Of a stretch of DNA of 64,000 nt, positions 14,435-22,708 are shown piece by piece. The position numbers were made by a program, and so were the translations under genes. This DNA comes from Asticcacaulis sp. ZE23SCel15. GTDB taxonomy: Bacteria; Pseudomonadota; Alphaproteobacteria; Caulobacterales; Caulobacteraceae. Within the stretch, counting starts at the first letter, position 1. Every line of letters starts with the position of its first letter. Location of the stretch: the NCBI RefSeq assembly GCF_030505395.1, contig NZ_CP130044.1, positions 3,543,001-3,607,000 of the forward strand, given 5' to 3'. The notes below the pieces were generated by a model. That model was not told the DNA's origin, did not search any database, and saw only the letters and a program-made list of their open reading frames with translations.

Positions 14435-14467
14435 CGCGCGGGCGGTTTAAACCAAACCACCCGCGCG
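14435..14467. promoter_or_regulatory. Long hairpin in the rpsG-fusA spacer
   Basis: Two 14-nt arms, CGCGCGGGCGGTTT and AAACCACCCGCGCG, pair with one mismatch around a 5-nt loop. On the transcribed minus strand no T-run follows directly, so it looks more like a processing or mRNA-stability element between two ribosomal-operon cistrons than a full terminator. Confidence 0.6.
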
Positions 14468-14521
14468 TTAAAGCTCTTTTTTGACAGGGTGATGACACCG
14501 TGTCCGACTATAAGCGCCGTA

Positions 14522-14995
14522 TTACCAGCGATAGTGCGAGAAGGCGCGGTTCGCTTCGGCCATCTTATGGGTATCTTCGCGCTTCTTGACAGCCGTACCA
14601 CGGTTGTTGGAAGCATCCAGCAGTTCGCCGGCCAGCTTTTCCGTCATGGTGTTTTCACCACGCTTGCGCGCAGCGTTGACCAGCCAGCGGATGGCCAGAG
14701 CGCGACGGCGCTCCGAGCGGACTTCGACCGGAACCTGATAGGTCGCACCACCGACACGGCGTGAGCGGACTTCGATCGAAGGCGCTACGTTGTCGAGGGC
14801 GGCATGAAAGGTTTCAATCGCCGTTGCGTCTTTTTTCTTGGCAACCAGGATGTCGAAAGCACCGTAAACGATGTTTTCAGCCACAGCCTTTTTGCCTTCG
14901 TACATGACGTAGTTCATGAACTTGGTGACAACCAGATCACCGTATACGGGATCGGGAAGAACGTCGCGCTTCTCTGCGCGGTGACGACGTGACAT
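14522..14995 (-). CDS. rpsG: 30S ribosomal protein S7
   Basis: Primary 16S rRNA-binding protein that nucleates the 30S head. The 157-aa sequence carries [20 protein letters not shown] at the start, [20 protein letters not shown], the [16 protein letters not shown] beta-hairpin and the C-terminal [20 protein letters not shown], all diagnostic. It follows rpsL by 12 bp in the str operon. Confidence 0.99.
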   Translation of the reverse strand: MSRRHRAEKRDVLPDPVYGDLVVTKFMNYVMYEGKKAVAENIVYGAFDILVAKKKDATAIETFHAALDNVAPSIEVRSRRVGGATYQVPVEVRSERRRALAIRWLVNAARKRGENTMTEKLAGELLDASNNRGTAVKKREDTHKMAEANRAFSHYRW

Positions 14996-15007
14996 GTGGT
15001 GTAATCC

Positions 15008-15379
15008 TTACTTAGGACGCTTCGCACCGTAGTGCGAACGGCGTTGCTTACGGTTCTTAACGCCTTGCGTATCGAGCACGCCGCGCAGGATGTGGTAACG
15101 GACGCCGGGAAGATCCTTCACACGGCCGCCGCGGATCAGAACCACGGAGTGTTCCTGAAGGTTATGGCCTTCACCGGGGATGTAGCACACGGCTTCGATT
15201 TGCGAGGTCAGACGGACCTTGGCGACCTTACGAAGGGCCGAGTTCGGCTTCTTCGGGGTCGTGGTGTAAACGCGCGTACACACGCCGCGACGCTGAGGGC
15301 AACCCTTAAGGGCCGGAACCTTGTTGCGCTTGGGCTTAGGCTGACGTGGCTTACGGATAAGCTGGTTAACTGTGGGCAT
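15008..15379 (-). CDS. rpsL: 30S ribosomal protein S12
   Basis: Decoding-centre protein that controls translational accuracy and is the site of streptomycin-resistance mutations. The 123-aa protein begins [20 protein letters not shown] and contains [18 protein letters not shown] and [18 protein letters not shown], with lysines at the usual positions around 43 and 88 (so no sign of classical streptomycin-resistance changes). It ends [13 protein letters not shown]. First gene of the str operon; its promoter should be within 15380-15490, but I could not fix it. Confidence 0.99.
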   Translation of the reverse strand: MPTVNQLIRKPRQPKPKRNKVPALKGCPQRRGVCTRVYTTTPKKPNSALRKVAKVRLTSQIEAVCYIPGEGHNLQEHSVVLIRGGRVKDLPGVRYHILRGVLDTQGVKNRKQRRSHYGAKRPK

Positions 15380-15490
15380 TAGGGTTTCGCTTCTATGCTC
15401 TGGTGAAGTCTGTGCCGTTTGGCCGGAGGACTTCGGTTGGATGGTTACGCTTTAAAGACCCCCGCGCCAGCATACATTTGTGACAAACAC

Positions 15491-15523
15491 AAAAGCCGCA
15501 ACCTGCGCTATGGAGGTTACGGC
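15491..15523 (-). terminator. Terminator after the small secreted protein gene
   Basis: On the minus strand the stem GCCGTAACCT / AGGTTGCGGC (one mismatch, 9-nt loop) runs into TTTTGTGTTTG. It lies 112 bp past the stop of the 15635-16105 gene and separates it from the str operon. Confidence 0.72.
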
Positions 15524-15634
15524 GGGCACACAGGCCCTGCATGATTTGGATTGGGAAAGAGGGTTTTATCCCTCAGCCTCAAAAATGATGGGCCGCTATA
15601 ACTTAGGGATTAACGGGCGTCAAGGTGGGAATCG

Positions 15635-16105
15635 CTAAAGGCCGTAGAGTTTAAGGAAATCCGCTAGAGCCACCCCCTCTTCGTTCACCATAACCTTTTG
15701 ACCGCGCATCGGCGTGAACTTTTCAGCACATCCGTCACCTACGACTTCATAGTGAGAATCCACCTTACGAAGATATACTATGGCCTTCTTGTTTTTATCG
15801 AGATCTATTCCGTAAGGGCACATGCCATACCATGTCCGAACACTGATACGCGCGGGAACGTCTGTCCCTTTAAGAACTTTTGATACTGACAGAGTTACAT
15901 AGTCATTTTTACCGGCAGGACCACCTGCAAAGGCTTTCATTTCACCGGTTTTGCGCTCACCGATGACGATAACCTCAGCTTTCTTTATCGTGTCCGGCAA
16001 AGACAAGGCATTTTCACATGGCATGCAAGCGATAGCGCTGACGCCAACGAATAGCGGGGCAAAGCCCGTGATCCATGATTTTATATGACGTTTATCTCGT
16101 CCCAT
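15635..16105 (-). CDS. Putative secreted or lipid-anchored cysteine-rich protein
   Basis: About 156 aa, function unknown. A short hydrophobic segment (ITGFAPLFVGVSAIACMPCE) resembles a signal peptide, and the cysteine inside it could be a lipobox-like site, though the residues before it are not classical. The mature part (LPDTIKKAEVIVIGERKTGE, VTLSVSKVLKGTDVPARISV, WYGMCPYG) resembles small beta-barrel proteins of the TIMP/NTR type; that is inference from the pattern. I chose ATG at 16105 because GGGG lies upstream and longer starts overlap parE further. It begins inside the end of parE and may be co-transcribed with it. Confidence 0.65.
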   Translation of the reverse strand: MGRDKRHIKSWITGFAPLFVGVSAIACMPCENALSLPDTIKKAEVIVIGERKTGEMKAFAGGPAGKNDYVTLSVSKVLKGTDVPARISVRTWYGMCPYGIDLDKNKKAIVYLRKVDSHYEVVGDGCAEKFTPMRGQKVMVNEEGVALADFLKLYGL

Positions 16106-16442
16106 CTGCATCCCCTTTATGAACTTCTTTAATCGCCTCACTCAGGCGCTTTTCAATATCCATCGCCGGATGCAGGACGTTCAGAATTTCGACACACTCA
16201 AGCTTTGGGTTATAGCGATAAATGATCAGATGGCTGCCGACGGTGTAGACCAGATAGGGCGGCGGAATATCCGGCCTTGCACGTCCAATACCGGGCCGCT
16301 GCGCCAGTTTTTCAAAAGCTGCGAACAGCCCTCTCACATAGTCAGCGGCTTTTTTGTCGCTCCCCCTGTGGGCTGAGTAATCTTCAATTTCGCGGATGTC
16401 GTGTTCAGCCTGTCGTGAAAGCGAAAACTTTACCGCACTCAC
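16092..16442 (-). CDS. parE: ParE-family toxin of a type II toxin-antitoxin pair
   Basis: A 116-aa RelE/ParE superfamily protein. FSLSRQAEHDIREIEDYSAH at the start, FEKLAQRPGIGRARPDIPPP in the middle and GSHLIIYRYNPKLECVEILNVLH at the end follow the family pattern closely. ParE toxins poison DNA gyrase; RelE relatives cleave mRNA, and the high similarity to the PGIGR / HLIIYR pattern favours ParE. The start codon overlaps the antitoxin stop by 4 nt (ATGA), the usual translational coupling. Confidence 0.9.
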   Translation of the reverse strand: MSAVKFSLSRQAEHDIREIEDYSAHRGSDKKAADYVRGLFAAFEKLAQRPGIGRARPDIPPPYLVYTVGSHLIIYRYNPKLECVEILNVLHPAMDIEKRLSEAIKEVHKGDADGTR

Positions 16443-16696
16443 GCCTCTTTCCTGCGGGCACGTCCCTCAGCAATTATGCTTTCCGCCGTAGCGTCGGAAA
16501 ACTCACCGTCATCCAACTCCTTGGCACTAATGGCTAAAAGCTCCCACAGCGGATTGCGCTCAGGCGGCACTTGTTTAGCCTGATCCTGGCGAATGAGGTG
16601 CCTGATATATTCACTGGCGCTATACTGACCCGCCTTGGCCTGCTGCTCGACATAGTCGCGCATAGCGTCGGGCATCGAAATATTGAGTGTGCTCAT
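16439..16696 (-). CDS. parD: ParD-family antitoxin
   Basis: An 85-aa ribbon-helix-helix antitoxin. The N-terminal DNA-binding part MSTLNISMPDAMRDYVEQQA followed by GQYSASEYIRHLIRQDQ is the classical CopG/ParD pattern; the acidic C-terminal tail (ELDDGEFSDATAESIIAEGR) should wrap the toxin. ATG at 16696 is chosen because it opens the RHH fold and has GGAG 8 nt upstream; an open frame continues 50 codons further but has no domain. It should autoregulate the operon with the toxin as corepressor. Confidence 0.92.
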   Translation of the reverse strand: MSTLNISMPDAMRDYVEQQAKAGQYSASEYIRHLIRQDQAKQVPPERNPLWELLAISAKELDDGEFSDATAESIIAEGRARRKEA

Positions 16697-16863
16697 GAGA
16701 CTTACTCCGTTCTTGAAATTTAGCACATGGCCAAGCCTTGTCAAACCTTGGCCATGCCTCTGCAACGCTAATGCCCCCTTTACAAACTTCGCCGCCCTTC
16801 CCCCTTTGCCTTGAGGGCGATCTGAGCCTATAGTTTCTCTGAACAACCATAGGGGATGACCGC

Positions 16864-17700
16864 ATGAAATGGGATCTGGGCCGCAGAGGCGGTGTCGAAG
16901 ACCGCAGAGGCTTGAGCGGCGGCGCGATTGCTGGTGGTGGCGGCATTGGCGTGATCGTCATCGCTCTGATCGGTTATTTCCTTGGGGTTGATCCACAACA
17001 ACTGACCCAGATCGTCAATCAGGCACAAGGGCCCGCCCAGCAACAGGCCGGTGTCGAGGGCACGCCCACTGACGAAGAAGGCGCGTTTGCCGATGTCGTC
17101 CACACTTCGGCCAATGATGTCTGGGCTCAGATTTTTCAGCAAACCGGCCGGTCGTATCGTCCGTCAACGGTCGTGCTTTACACCGAAGGCACCTCAACCG
17201 GCTGCGGCTATGGTCAGGCGGCGATGGGGCCGTTTTATTGCCCGGCAGATGAGCGGGTTTATCTTGACCTAAACTTCTTTCAGACGCTCGATACCCAGAT
17301 GGGTGCGGGCGGGGATTTCGCCAAGGCCTATGTCATCGGTCACGAAGTCGGCCACCATGTCCAGAATGTGCTGGGCCTGAGCCAAAGAGTTCAGAACGCC
17401 CAGGGCCGCCTGAGCGAGGCTGAGGGTAACAAATTGTCGGTCAAGCTCGAGCTTCAGGCCGATTGTTACGCTGGCATCTGGGCGCGCCAATCGAACGATC
17501 AGTTGAACTGGCTGGAGAGCGGCGACCTTGACGAAGCCCTGCGCGCGGCGTCTGCGGTCGGGGACGACACCCTGCAAAAGCGCTCGACCGGCAGCGTTGT
17601 GCCCGACAGCTTCACCCACGGCTCCTCAGCCGAGCGGATGCAGTGGTTCAAAACCGGCTACAACTCCGGCAACCCGGATGCGTGCGATACGTTCGGGTAA
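16864..17700 (+). CDS. Neutral zinc metallopeptidase, YpfJ family
   Basis: A 278-aa membrane-anchored predicted zinc peptidase. The start MKWDLGRRGGVEDRRG is typical of YpfJ proteins, followed by one transmembrane segment (GIGVIVIALIGYFLG, about 36-50) and an outside domain. The zinc site is VIGHEVGHHVQ (HEXXH), with a downstream glutamate in LELQADCYAGIWA as the likely third ligand. The C terminus GSSAERMQWFKTGYNSG is also conserved. The physiological substrate is not known. It is divergent from parDE and has a terminator-like repeat downstream. Confidence 0.92.
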   Translation: MKWDLGRRGGVEDRRGLSGGAIAGGGGIGVIVIALIGYFLGVDPQQLTQIVNQAQGPAQQQAGVEGTPTDEEGAFADVVHTSANDVWAQIFQQTGRSYRPSTVVLYTEGTSTGCGYGQAAMGPFYCPADERVYLDLNFFQTLDTQMGAGGDFAKAYVIGHEVGHHVQNVLGLSQRVQNAQGRLSEAEGNKLSVKLELQADCYAGIWARQSNDQLNWLESGDLDEALRAASAVGDDTLQKRSTGSVVPDSFTHGSSAERMQWFKTGYNSGNPDACDTFG

Positions 17701-17756
17701 GCGCATCCCAAAAAGTGCCAAATCTTATTATCTTGGGGTTTTGGGTCAAGATGCGC
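17701..17756. repeat. GCGCATCCCAAAA...TTTTGGG...GATGCGC palindromic element
   Basis: Outer arms GCGCATC (17701-17707) and GATGCGC (17750-17756) and inner CCAAAA / TTTTGG form a broken hairpin immediately after the metallopeptidase stop. Palindromes starting GCGCATCCC and ending GATGCGC are common at gene ends in alphaproteobacteria. It may end or protect the upstream transcript. Confidence 0.55.
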
Positions 17757-17825
17757 GAAAGAAAAGCCGTATTTTGCACGTAATTTGAGCGGTTAATGGC
17801 GGCTGAATTTTAAAGGACAAATACC

Positions 17826-18326
17826 GTGCGCGTATTATGTATAGCCGCCTTTATGGCCCTGTCTGCCCCTTCCGTCTTGGCCCAAACCGCCACCTGCCCC
17901 GCCGATCCGGTGGTCAGCGCAGGCTTTGAGACCTGGGCCACACCTGCCGAAGTCAATGCCGCCACCAACGCCGCCAACGCGCCATTTCTTGAGACCGGCA
18001 AAGCCTACAAAGCGGCCCTGATCGCCACCCCGCAGGTCACCTTTGCGTCGGCTCCGGCAAAGGCCCAAAGCCCTGACAGTTTCGCCGGTTTACTGCTGGT
18101 GCATATTACCGACAGCGGCACCTATGGCGTGGCAGCCTCCAGCGGTGTGTGGCTTGATCTTATTAAGGATCAAACGGCCCTGAAATCCGCAGCCCATGGC
18201 CACGGCCCCACATGTTCCGGCATCCGTAAAATCGTGCATTATAATCTGCAACCGGGCGATTATGTGCTGCAAATCGCGTCCAGCAAACTGCCCGATGTAA
18301 CCGTGCAGGTACAACCCCTGCCATGA
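17826..18326 (+). CDS. Secreted protein, unknown function
   Basis: A 166-aa protein with a clear Sec signal peptide (MRVLCIAAFMALSAPSVLAQ, cleavage after VLA). The mature part has ATPQVTFASAPAKAQSP, LLLVHITDSGTYGVAASSGVWLDL, a histidine-rich HGHGPTCSGIRKIVHY and a final LQPGDYVLQIASSKLPDVTV, which reads as a beta-sandwich. The His/Cys cluster could bind a metal; this is speculation. It stands alone between two plus-strand genes with its own gap on each side. Confidence 0.72.
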   Translation: MRVLCIAAFMALSAPSVLAQTATCPADPVVSAGFETWATPAEVNAATNAANAPFLETGKAYKAALIATPQVTFASAPAKAQSPDSFAGLLLVHITDSGTYGVAASSGVWLDLIKDQTALKSAAHGHGPTCSGIRKIVHYNLQPGDYVLQIASSKLPDVTVQVQPLP

Positions 18327-18360
18327 TCGGTAAAGTTTCCGCGAACGGCAACTTTTTGCT

Positions 18361-18387
18361 TTGACATTTCCAAATCCGCGCTATGGT
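18361..18387 (+). promoter_or_regulatory. Candidate housekeeping promoter of the acyl-CoA synthetase gene
   Basis: TTGACA (18361-18366) and GCTATGGT (18380-18387) with 13 bp between them resemble the Caulobacter sigma-73 consensus (TTGACGS, 10-14 bp, GCTANAWC). It is about 60 bp upstream of the start codon. Confidence 0.5.
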
Positions 18388-18449
18388 AGGTTAATAATAA
18401 GCCTTGCCCAAAAAAGGCGAACCCTACAGGTACAAGCGGAATCCAGGAT

Positions 18450-20258
18450 ATGAATCTATTTGACGGGATCAAACGCGAATTCATCTTCCTCAAGCGGCTG
18501 GCGCGGCTTCTGAGGCGCATCAAGCCGATTGACCCGAAGTCCCGCAATCTGGTCTGCGATGATTTTGAACGGGTGGTCGATAGCCACGGCGGCGCGTCCG
18601 CCATTATCTTTGATGGCAAGAGCCTGACCTATCGTGATCTGGATGCCATGGCCAACCGCTATGCCCACTGGGCGCGGGCGCGCGGTTTGAGAATTGGCGA
18701 TACGGTGGCCCTGCTTATGCCTAACCGCGCCGAATATATCGCCGTCTGGATGGGGTTGAACAAGGTCGGCGTGGTCACGGCCCTGATCAATAATGGCCTG
18801 ACGGGTGCCGGGTTAGCCCACTGCATCAACATCTCAAACGCCAGCCACACCATCGTTGACCAAAGCACCCGCCATGCCTTTGAGGACATAGCTTCACAGC
18901 TTAGCCACCACCAAACCGAGTGGGTGCTGGGGATGGATAAGGACCATGAAACCGAATCCATTCGCAGCCTTGATCATGCCCTGCGCGGGGTATCAAATGT
19001 TCGTCCCGACCGCCAAATTCGTCAGGACATGACCGCCCACGACACCGCGCTTTACATTTACACCTCCGGCACAACGGGACTGCCGAAAGCCGCGAAGATT
19101 TCCAACTCGCGCGCCCAGCTTTATATGCAGGCCTTTGCCGGCATCAGCCGCATGAAGGAAGGCGAGCGCATCTATATCACCCTGCCGCTGTACCATTCGA
19201 CCGGCGGGCTGTGCGGGGTTGGGGCGGCCCTGATGAACGGGGCCGCGATTGTGCTGAAGTCACGCTTTTCGGCCACCCAGTTCTGGAGCGATATCCGCAC
19301 CTATAACTGCCAGTATTTTGTCTATATCGGCGAACTGTGCCGGTATCTGGTCAACCACCAGTCACCCAACCCGGAGGACGAGACCCGCCACAGCCTGAAA
19401 ATGGTCTTCGGCAACGGTATGCGTCCCGATGTGTGGAAGACGTTCAAGGCCCGCTTTCGTATTCCGGTGATTATTGAATTTTACGGCTCGACCGAAGGCA
19501 ATGTGTCGCTGTTTAACTTCGATGGTCAGGCCGGTGCGATCGGCCGCGCCCCGCCCTATTTGCGCAGCGCTTTCAATATCCGGCTGGTCAAATTCGATGT
19601 CGAACAGGAACTGCCGGAACGCAACGCCAAGGGCTTATGCATCGAATGTAAACCCGATGAGATCGGTGAGGCCATCGGTATCATCGGTCAGGACGCCCGC
19701 CATTCATACTCCGGCTATGCCGATAAGGCGGCGTCCGAGAAGAAAATCCTGCGCGACGTCTTCAAGAAAGGCGACATGTGGTTTCGCACCGGCGACCTGA
19801 TGAAGCAGGATAAGGATGGCTATCTGTATTTCGTGGACCGGATCGGTGACACCTTCCGCTTTAAGGGCGAGAACGTCTCAACCTCCGAGGTGGGCGAAGT
19901 CTGCGCCGGGGCTGCCGGTGTCGATGAGGCCATCGTCTACGGCGTCGAAGTACCGCATTATGACGGAAAGGCCGGCATGGTCGCCCTGATTGTACGCGAC
20001 GGATTCAAGATTGAGGACTTTTGCCAGCATGTTCTGGCCGGTTTGCCGACCTATGCGCGGCCACGGTTTGTGCGACTGCTGCAACAGGCTGAGACCACCG
20101 GCACCTTCAAGTACAAGAAGATGGATCTGGTTAAGGCGGGCTTTGACCCGGCGGAGGTCAGCGATCCGTTATTTGTCATGAAGGAAGACGGCGGGGTTTA
20201 TGAGCCGTTTGATGCCGCCTGCTATAGCCGCCTGATGTCGGGCGCGTATCGTCTCTAA
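18450..20258 (+). CDS. Long/very-long-chain acyl-CoA synthetase (FATP type)
   Basis: A 602-aa member of the ANL adenylating superfamily that activates fatty acids to acyl-CoA via acyl-AMP. The P-loop-like motif YIYTSGTTGLPKAAKISNSR, the EFYGSTEGNVSLFN motif and the late WFRTGDLMKQDKDGYLYFVDRIGDTFR block are intact; the GSTEGN variant and overall length fit the fatty acid transport protein / FadD6 branch rather than FadD. The C-terminal GTFKYKKMDLV holds the catalytic lysine. It may supply acyl-CoA to the beta-oxidation pair at 23.8-27.2 kb, but they are not adjacent. Confidence 0.92.
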   Translation: MNLFDGIKREFIFLKRLARLLRRIKPIDPKSRNLVCDDFERVVDSHGGASAIIFDGKSLTYRDLDAMANRYAHWARARGLRIGDTVALLMPNRAEYIAVWMGLNKVGVVTALINNGLTGAGLAHCINISNASHTIVDQSTRHAFEDIASQLSHHQTEWVLGMDKDHETESIRSLDHALRGVSNVRPDRQIRQDMTAHDTALYIYTSGTTGLPKAAKISNSRAQLYMQAFAGISRMKEGERIYITLPLYHSTGGLCGVGAALMNGAAIVLKSRFSATQFWSDIRTYNCQYFVYIGELCRYLVNHQSPNPEDETRHSLKMVFGNGMRPDVWKTFKARFRIPVIIEFYGSTEGNVSLFNFDGQAGAIGRAPPYLRSAFNIRLVKFDVEQELPERNAKGLCIECKPDEIGEAIGIIGQDARHSYSGYADKAASEKKILRDVFKKGDMWFRTGDLMKQDKDGYLYFVDRIGDTFRFKGENVSTSEVGEVCAGAAGVDEAIVYGVEVPHYDGKAGMVALIVRDGFKIEDFCQHVLAGLPTYARPRFVRLLQQAETTGTFKYKKMDLVKAGFDPAEVSDPLFVMKEDGGVYEPFDAACYSRLMSGAYRL

Positions 20259-20267
20259 GTTGGGGGG

Positions 20268-20969
20268 TTAGACGACCGCCCCAAACAGCCGCCCGATCCC
20301 GGCCGTAACCGCCAGAGCCAGCGCGCCCCAAAAGGTGACACGCACCACGGCACGGGTCATATTCGCCCCACCGCTGATCGCCCCCAAGGCCCCTAACACG
20401 GCCAGAAACAGCAGCGCGCAGACCGATACCGCTGGCACAATCAGGTCGCGAGGGCTTAAAATCATGGCCAGCAACGGCAGAAATGCACCTACCGCAAAGG
20501 TCACGGCTGAGGTCAGCGCCGCCTGAACAGGCCTGGCTTCGCTATGGTCGCTCATGCCCAGTTCGTCGCGCAGGTGGGCTTTGAGGGCATCCTTCTGCAT
20601 CAGTTGCACCGCCACCTGCCGGGCCAGATCACGCTCAAGGCCGCGCTCAACATAGATGTGGGTCAGCTCATCCTCTTCGGCCTGCGGGAAATCGCGCAGT
20701 TCCTGGGTTTCGCGTGCCAGATCAGCGGCTTCGGTATCAGCCTGAGAACTGACCGAGACATATTCACCCGCCGCCATCGACAGGGCCCCCGCCACAAGGG
20801 CAGCCACCCCGGTCAGCAGGATCGTGGCCTTATCCGCAGGGCTGGCTGCCACACCGACAATCAGGCTGGCGGTCGAGACAATGCCGTCATTGGCGCCCAG
20901 CACCGCGGCCCTCAGCCAGCCAATGCGGGAGATGAAGTGCATTTCAAAGCGCGAGTGTTTGTCAGTCAT
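20268..20969 (-). CDS. VIT1/CCC1 family transporter
   Basis: A 233-aa inner-membrane protein of the VIT1/CCC1 family, which moves iron or manganese. The start FISRIGWLRAAVLGANDGIVSTASLIVGV is the signature first membrane helix, followed by a second (GVAALVAGALSMAAGEYVSVS), a cytoplasmic metal-binding helical section rich in Glu (RETQELRDFPQAEEDELTH...), and three more C-terminal helices. The direction of transport is not known for bacterial members. It overlaps the end of the upstream GFA gene by 8 nt, so the two are likely co-translated. Confidence 0.93.
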   Translation of the reverse strand: MTDKHSRFEMHFISRIGWLRAAVLGANDGIVSTASLIVGVAASPADKATILLTGVAALVAGALSMAAGEYVSVSSQADTEAADLARETQELRDFPQAEEDELTHIYVERGLERDLARQVAVQLMQKDALKAHLRDELGMSDHSEARPVQAALTSAVTFAVGAFLPLLAMILSPRDLIVPAVSVCALLFLAVLGALGAISGGANMTRAVVRVTFWGALALAVTAGIGRLFGAVV

Positions 20970-21423
20970 GATCAGGATGCTGATAGTTTATCAGGTCATT
21001 TAAAAACGGCGCAGCATCGATGTCTTCGAGTGTTGTGCGCGTCGGCAAGCTGTGCAGGTCATCAACATAGGCCAGTTTGGCCTCAACGCCGAACTGAATT
21101 TCAGGCACAATCGTCGCAGGCTCATCAAAGGCGGCGATGGACACCGCCACCCCGTCGGGCGCTTCGTAGGTCAAGGGTGTGCCGCACCGGCTGCAAAATC
21201 CGCGCTGAACGAGGTTTGAGCTTTGAAAGCGGGCCGGTTCAGCCTTCGTCCAGATCAGGGTCGCTTCGCGCACGCTAACGAGAGGCGCAAAGAAATTACC
21301 ATAGGCTTTCTGGCACATCCGGCAATGGCAGATCGAGGCGTGACCGAGGTCGCCCTCAACCCTGAACCTTACCGCGCCGCATTGGCATCCGCCGGTTCTT
21401 ACCTCTGATACGTCCTCTGACAT
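20962..21423 (-). CDS. GFA family (glutathione-dependent formaldehyde-activating-like) protein
   Basis: A 153-aa zinc-binding protein of the GFA/CENP-V fold. The cysteines sit in the usual three clusters: GGCQCGAVRF, CHCRMCQKAYGNFF and GFCSRCGTPL. The founding enzyme forms S-hydroxymethylglutathione from formaldehyde, but most family members have no proven activity and the true substrate here is unknown. It is the first gene of a two-gene unit with the VIT1-type transporter. Confidence 0.9.
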   Translation of the reverse strand: MSEDVSEVRTGGCQCGAVRFRVEGDLGHASICHCRMCQKAYGNFFAPLVSVREATLIWTKAEPARFQSSNLVQRGFCSRCGTPLTYEAPDGVAVSIAAFDEPATIVPEIQFGVEAKLAYVDDLHSLPTRTTLEDIDAAPFLNDLINYQHPDHD

Positions 21424-21426
21424 TTG

Positions 21427-21467
21427 CCCCCTCCGTCTGCATCGCTGCGCTCGCAGCCACCTCCCCC
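21427..21467 (+). repeat. CCCCCTCCGTCTG intergenic repeat, copy
   Basis: Starts CCCCCTCCGTCTG, has TCGCTGCGCTCGCAG in the middle and ends CCACCTCCCCC. It closely matches 1939-1977 and 23695-23734 and sits directly upstream of the GFA gene start. Confidence 0.7.
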
Positions 21468-21478
21468 GGCTTTTTAGT

Positions 21479-21504
21479 GCGCTACCGCTTCGCTACTTGA
21501 GCGC
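21479..21504. repeat. 26-bp palindromic repeat, copy 2
   Basis: Begins GCGCTACCGC and ends TTGAGCGC; it differs from 5409-5434 at only two positions. Here it is embedded just after a CCCCCTCCGTCTG repeat. Confidence 0.55.
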
Positions 21505-21639
21505 GCCGGGGAGGTTCTTTTATGCAGCCCTCCGACCGCATAGGCGAGGGATTTTGTCATGTAAGCAGGAGGCAAGCGCCGCAGGTACAAATAGTACCTG
21601 CAAGCCGCAGCTGACGAACTTACAGGGCAAAAGACCCGA

Positions 21640-22308
21640 CTAGGCCAGTGACATCTTTTTGAGGACTTTGTACGCCTTGATTACGCGTTGCAGCTTGTCT
21701 TCAGCCGAACGGTCACCGCCGTTGTTGTCGGGGTGGCAGCGTTTCAGCATCTCAGTGTAGCGCACCCTGATCTGCTCGGCGGTCGCGCCGACATCGAGAT
21801 CCAAGTCCGCAAAGGCCTGACGCTCGATCTTGCCATACTGACGCTGAGACGGTTCGGACTTGTTGCGATCAGGGCTGGCGCCAGCGCCAAAGACGCTGTG
21901 GGGATCGTACATACCGTTGCCGATTTTCGCCCCCTTGGTGGCGAAGTTGGCGGCTTCACGGCTGACGCGGGAGGCGCGGAACTGCCAGGTCGGACGGCCG
22001 CCGGTGATGGTGGCCTCACGATGCTGCTTGGCTTCGCCCTCAGACATACCGGAAAAGAAGTTCCAGTTTTTGTTGTATTCGCCCGCGTGCGCCTGACAGA
22101 AGTTATAGTATTCGTTCATCATTTCGCGCGACTTGGGCGCCTTGGCGGTCGATGCCCGATGACACTCCGGCCATTCGCAGCGAATCTGGCCGGGTTTTAG
22201 GGACAGGACGTCGTCTTCGGGGCGCTTGCCCTGCACTTCGCCTTCCTTGGGCGGGCGGATGCGCATGTCCAGACCAAATTTGGGGGTATATTTGTAACCG
22301 TCGCTCAT
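21640..22308 (-). CDS. DnaJ domain protein
   Basis: A 222-aa protein with a C-terminal J domain (about 165-222: FADLDLDVGATAEQIRVRY, then KRCHPDNNGGD with the HPD motif, ending IKAYKVLKKMSLA), the reverse of the usual N-terminal placement. This layout is common in alphaproteobacteria. The N-terminal part has a cysteine pair spaced CEWPEC and a HAGEYNKNWNFFSGMSEGEA segment, perhaps a metal site. It should stimulate a DnaK-type ATPase for particular clients, which are unknown. Divergent from bolA with a 70-bp spacer. Confidence 0.88.
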   Translation of the reverse strand: MSDGYKYTPKFGLDMRIRPPKEGEVQGKRPEDDVLSLKPGQIRCEWPECHRASTAKAPKSREMMNEYYNFCQAHAGEYNKNWNFFSGMSEGEAKQHREATITGGRPTWQFRASRVSREAANFATKGAKIGNGMYDPHSVFGAGASPDRNKSEPSQRQYGKIERQAFADLDLDVGATAEQIRVRYTEMLKRCHPDNNGGDRSAEDKLQRVIKAYKVLKKMSLA

Positions 22309-22378
22309 AGTATGAACTGTGATCCTGAAGCTTTAAAAAAACCGATCGAACATCCTAGCAGAAAGGTGTAGCGAAATC

Positions 22379-22651
22379 ATGGGAATAGTCACTGAGCGGC
22401 TGAAATCCAAGCTGGAAACCGCCTTTAACCCGCAACGACTGGAGATTCATGATGATAGCGACAAACATAGTGGACACTCAGGCGCGCGTGAAGGGGGCGA
22501 AAGTCATTTTTCTGTGTTGATCGTATCTGACGCGTTCGAAGGCCTGAACCGTGTCGCGCGCCAGAGAAAGGTCAATGAAGCTTTGCGTGAGGAACTGTCG
22601 GGCCCCATTCACGCCCTGTCCATTCAGGCGAAGACCCCGGCCGAGGGTTAA
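22379..22651 (+). CDS. bolA: BolA family protein
   Basis: A 90-aa BolA/IbaG-type protein that pairs with monothiol glutaredoxins (Grx4/GrxD) in iron-sulfur cluster handling and can bind DNA. The fold markers are RLKSKLETAFNPQRLEIHDD, GGESHFSVLIVSDAFEG and RQRKVNEALREELSGPIHAL, with the invariant C-terminal His in GPIHALSI. It is monocistronic, with a strong bidirectional terminator directly after the stop. Confidence 0.95.
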   Translation: MGIVTERLKSKLETAFNPQRLEIHDDSDKHSGHSGAREGGESHFSVLIVSDAFEGLNRVARQRKVNEALREELSGPIHALSIQAKTPAEG

Positions 22652-22657
22652 AAGCAA

Positions 22658-22685
22658 AAAGGCACCGGGGGGAGCCGGTGCCTTT
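22658..22685. terminator. Bidirectional terminator between bolA and a secreted protein gene
   Basis: The arms AAAGGCACCGG and CCGGTGCCTTT are perfectly complementary with a 6-nt loop and carry A and T runs at the ends. It serves both convergent genes. Confidence 0.88.
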
Positions 22686-22708
22686 CGCGTTTCAACGTAC
22701 AGCGGAAT

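Noticed and set aside
16697-16846. N-terminal extension of ParD
   Set aside because: The extra 50 codons have no fold, and the ATG at 16696 has a good ribosome site and starts the ribbon-helix-helix.
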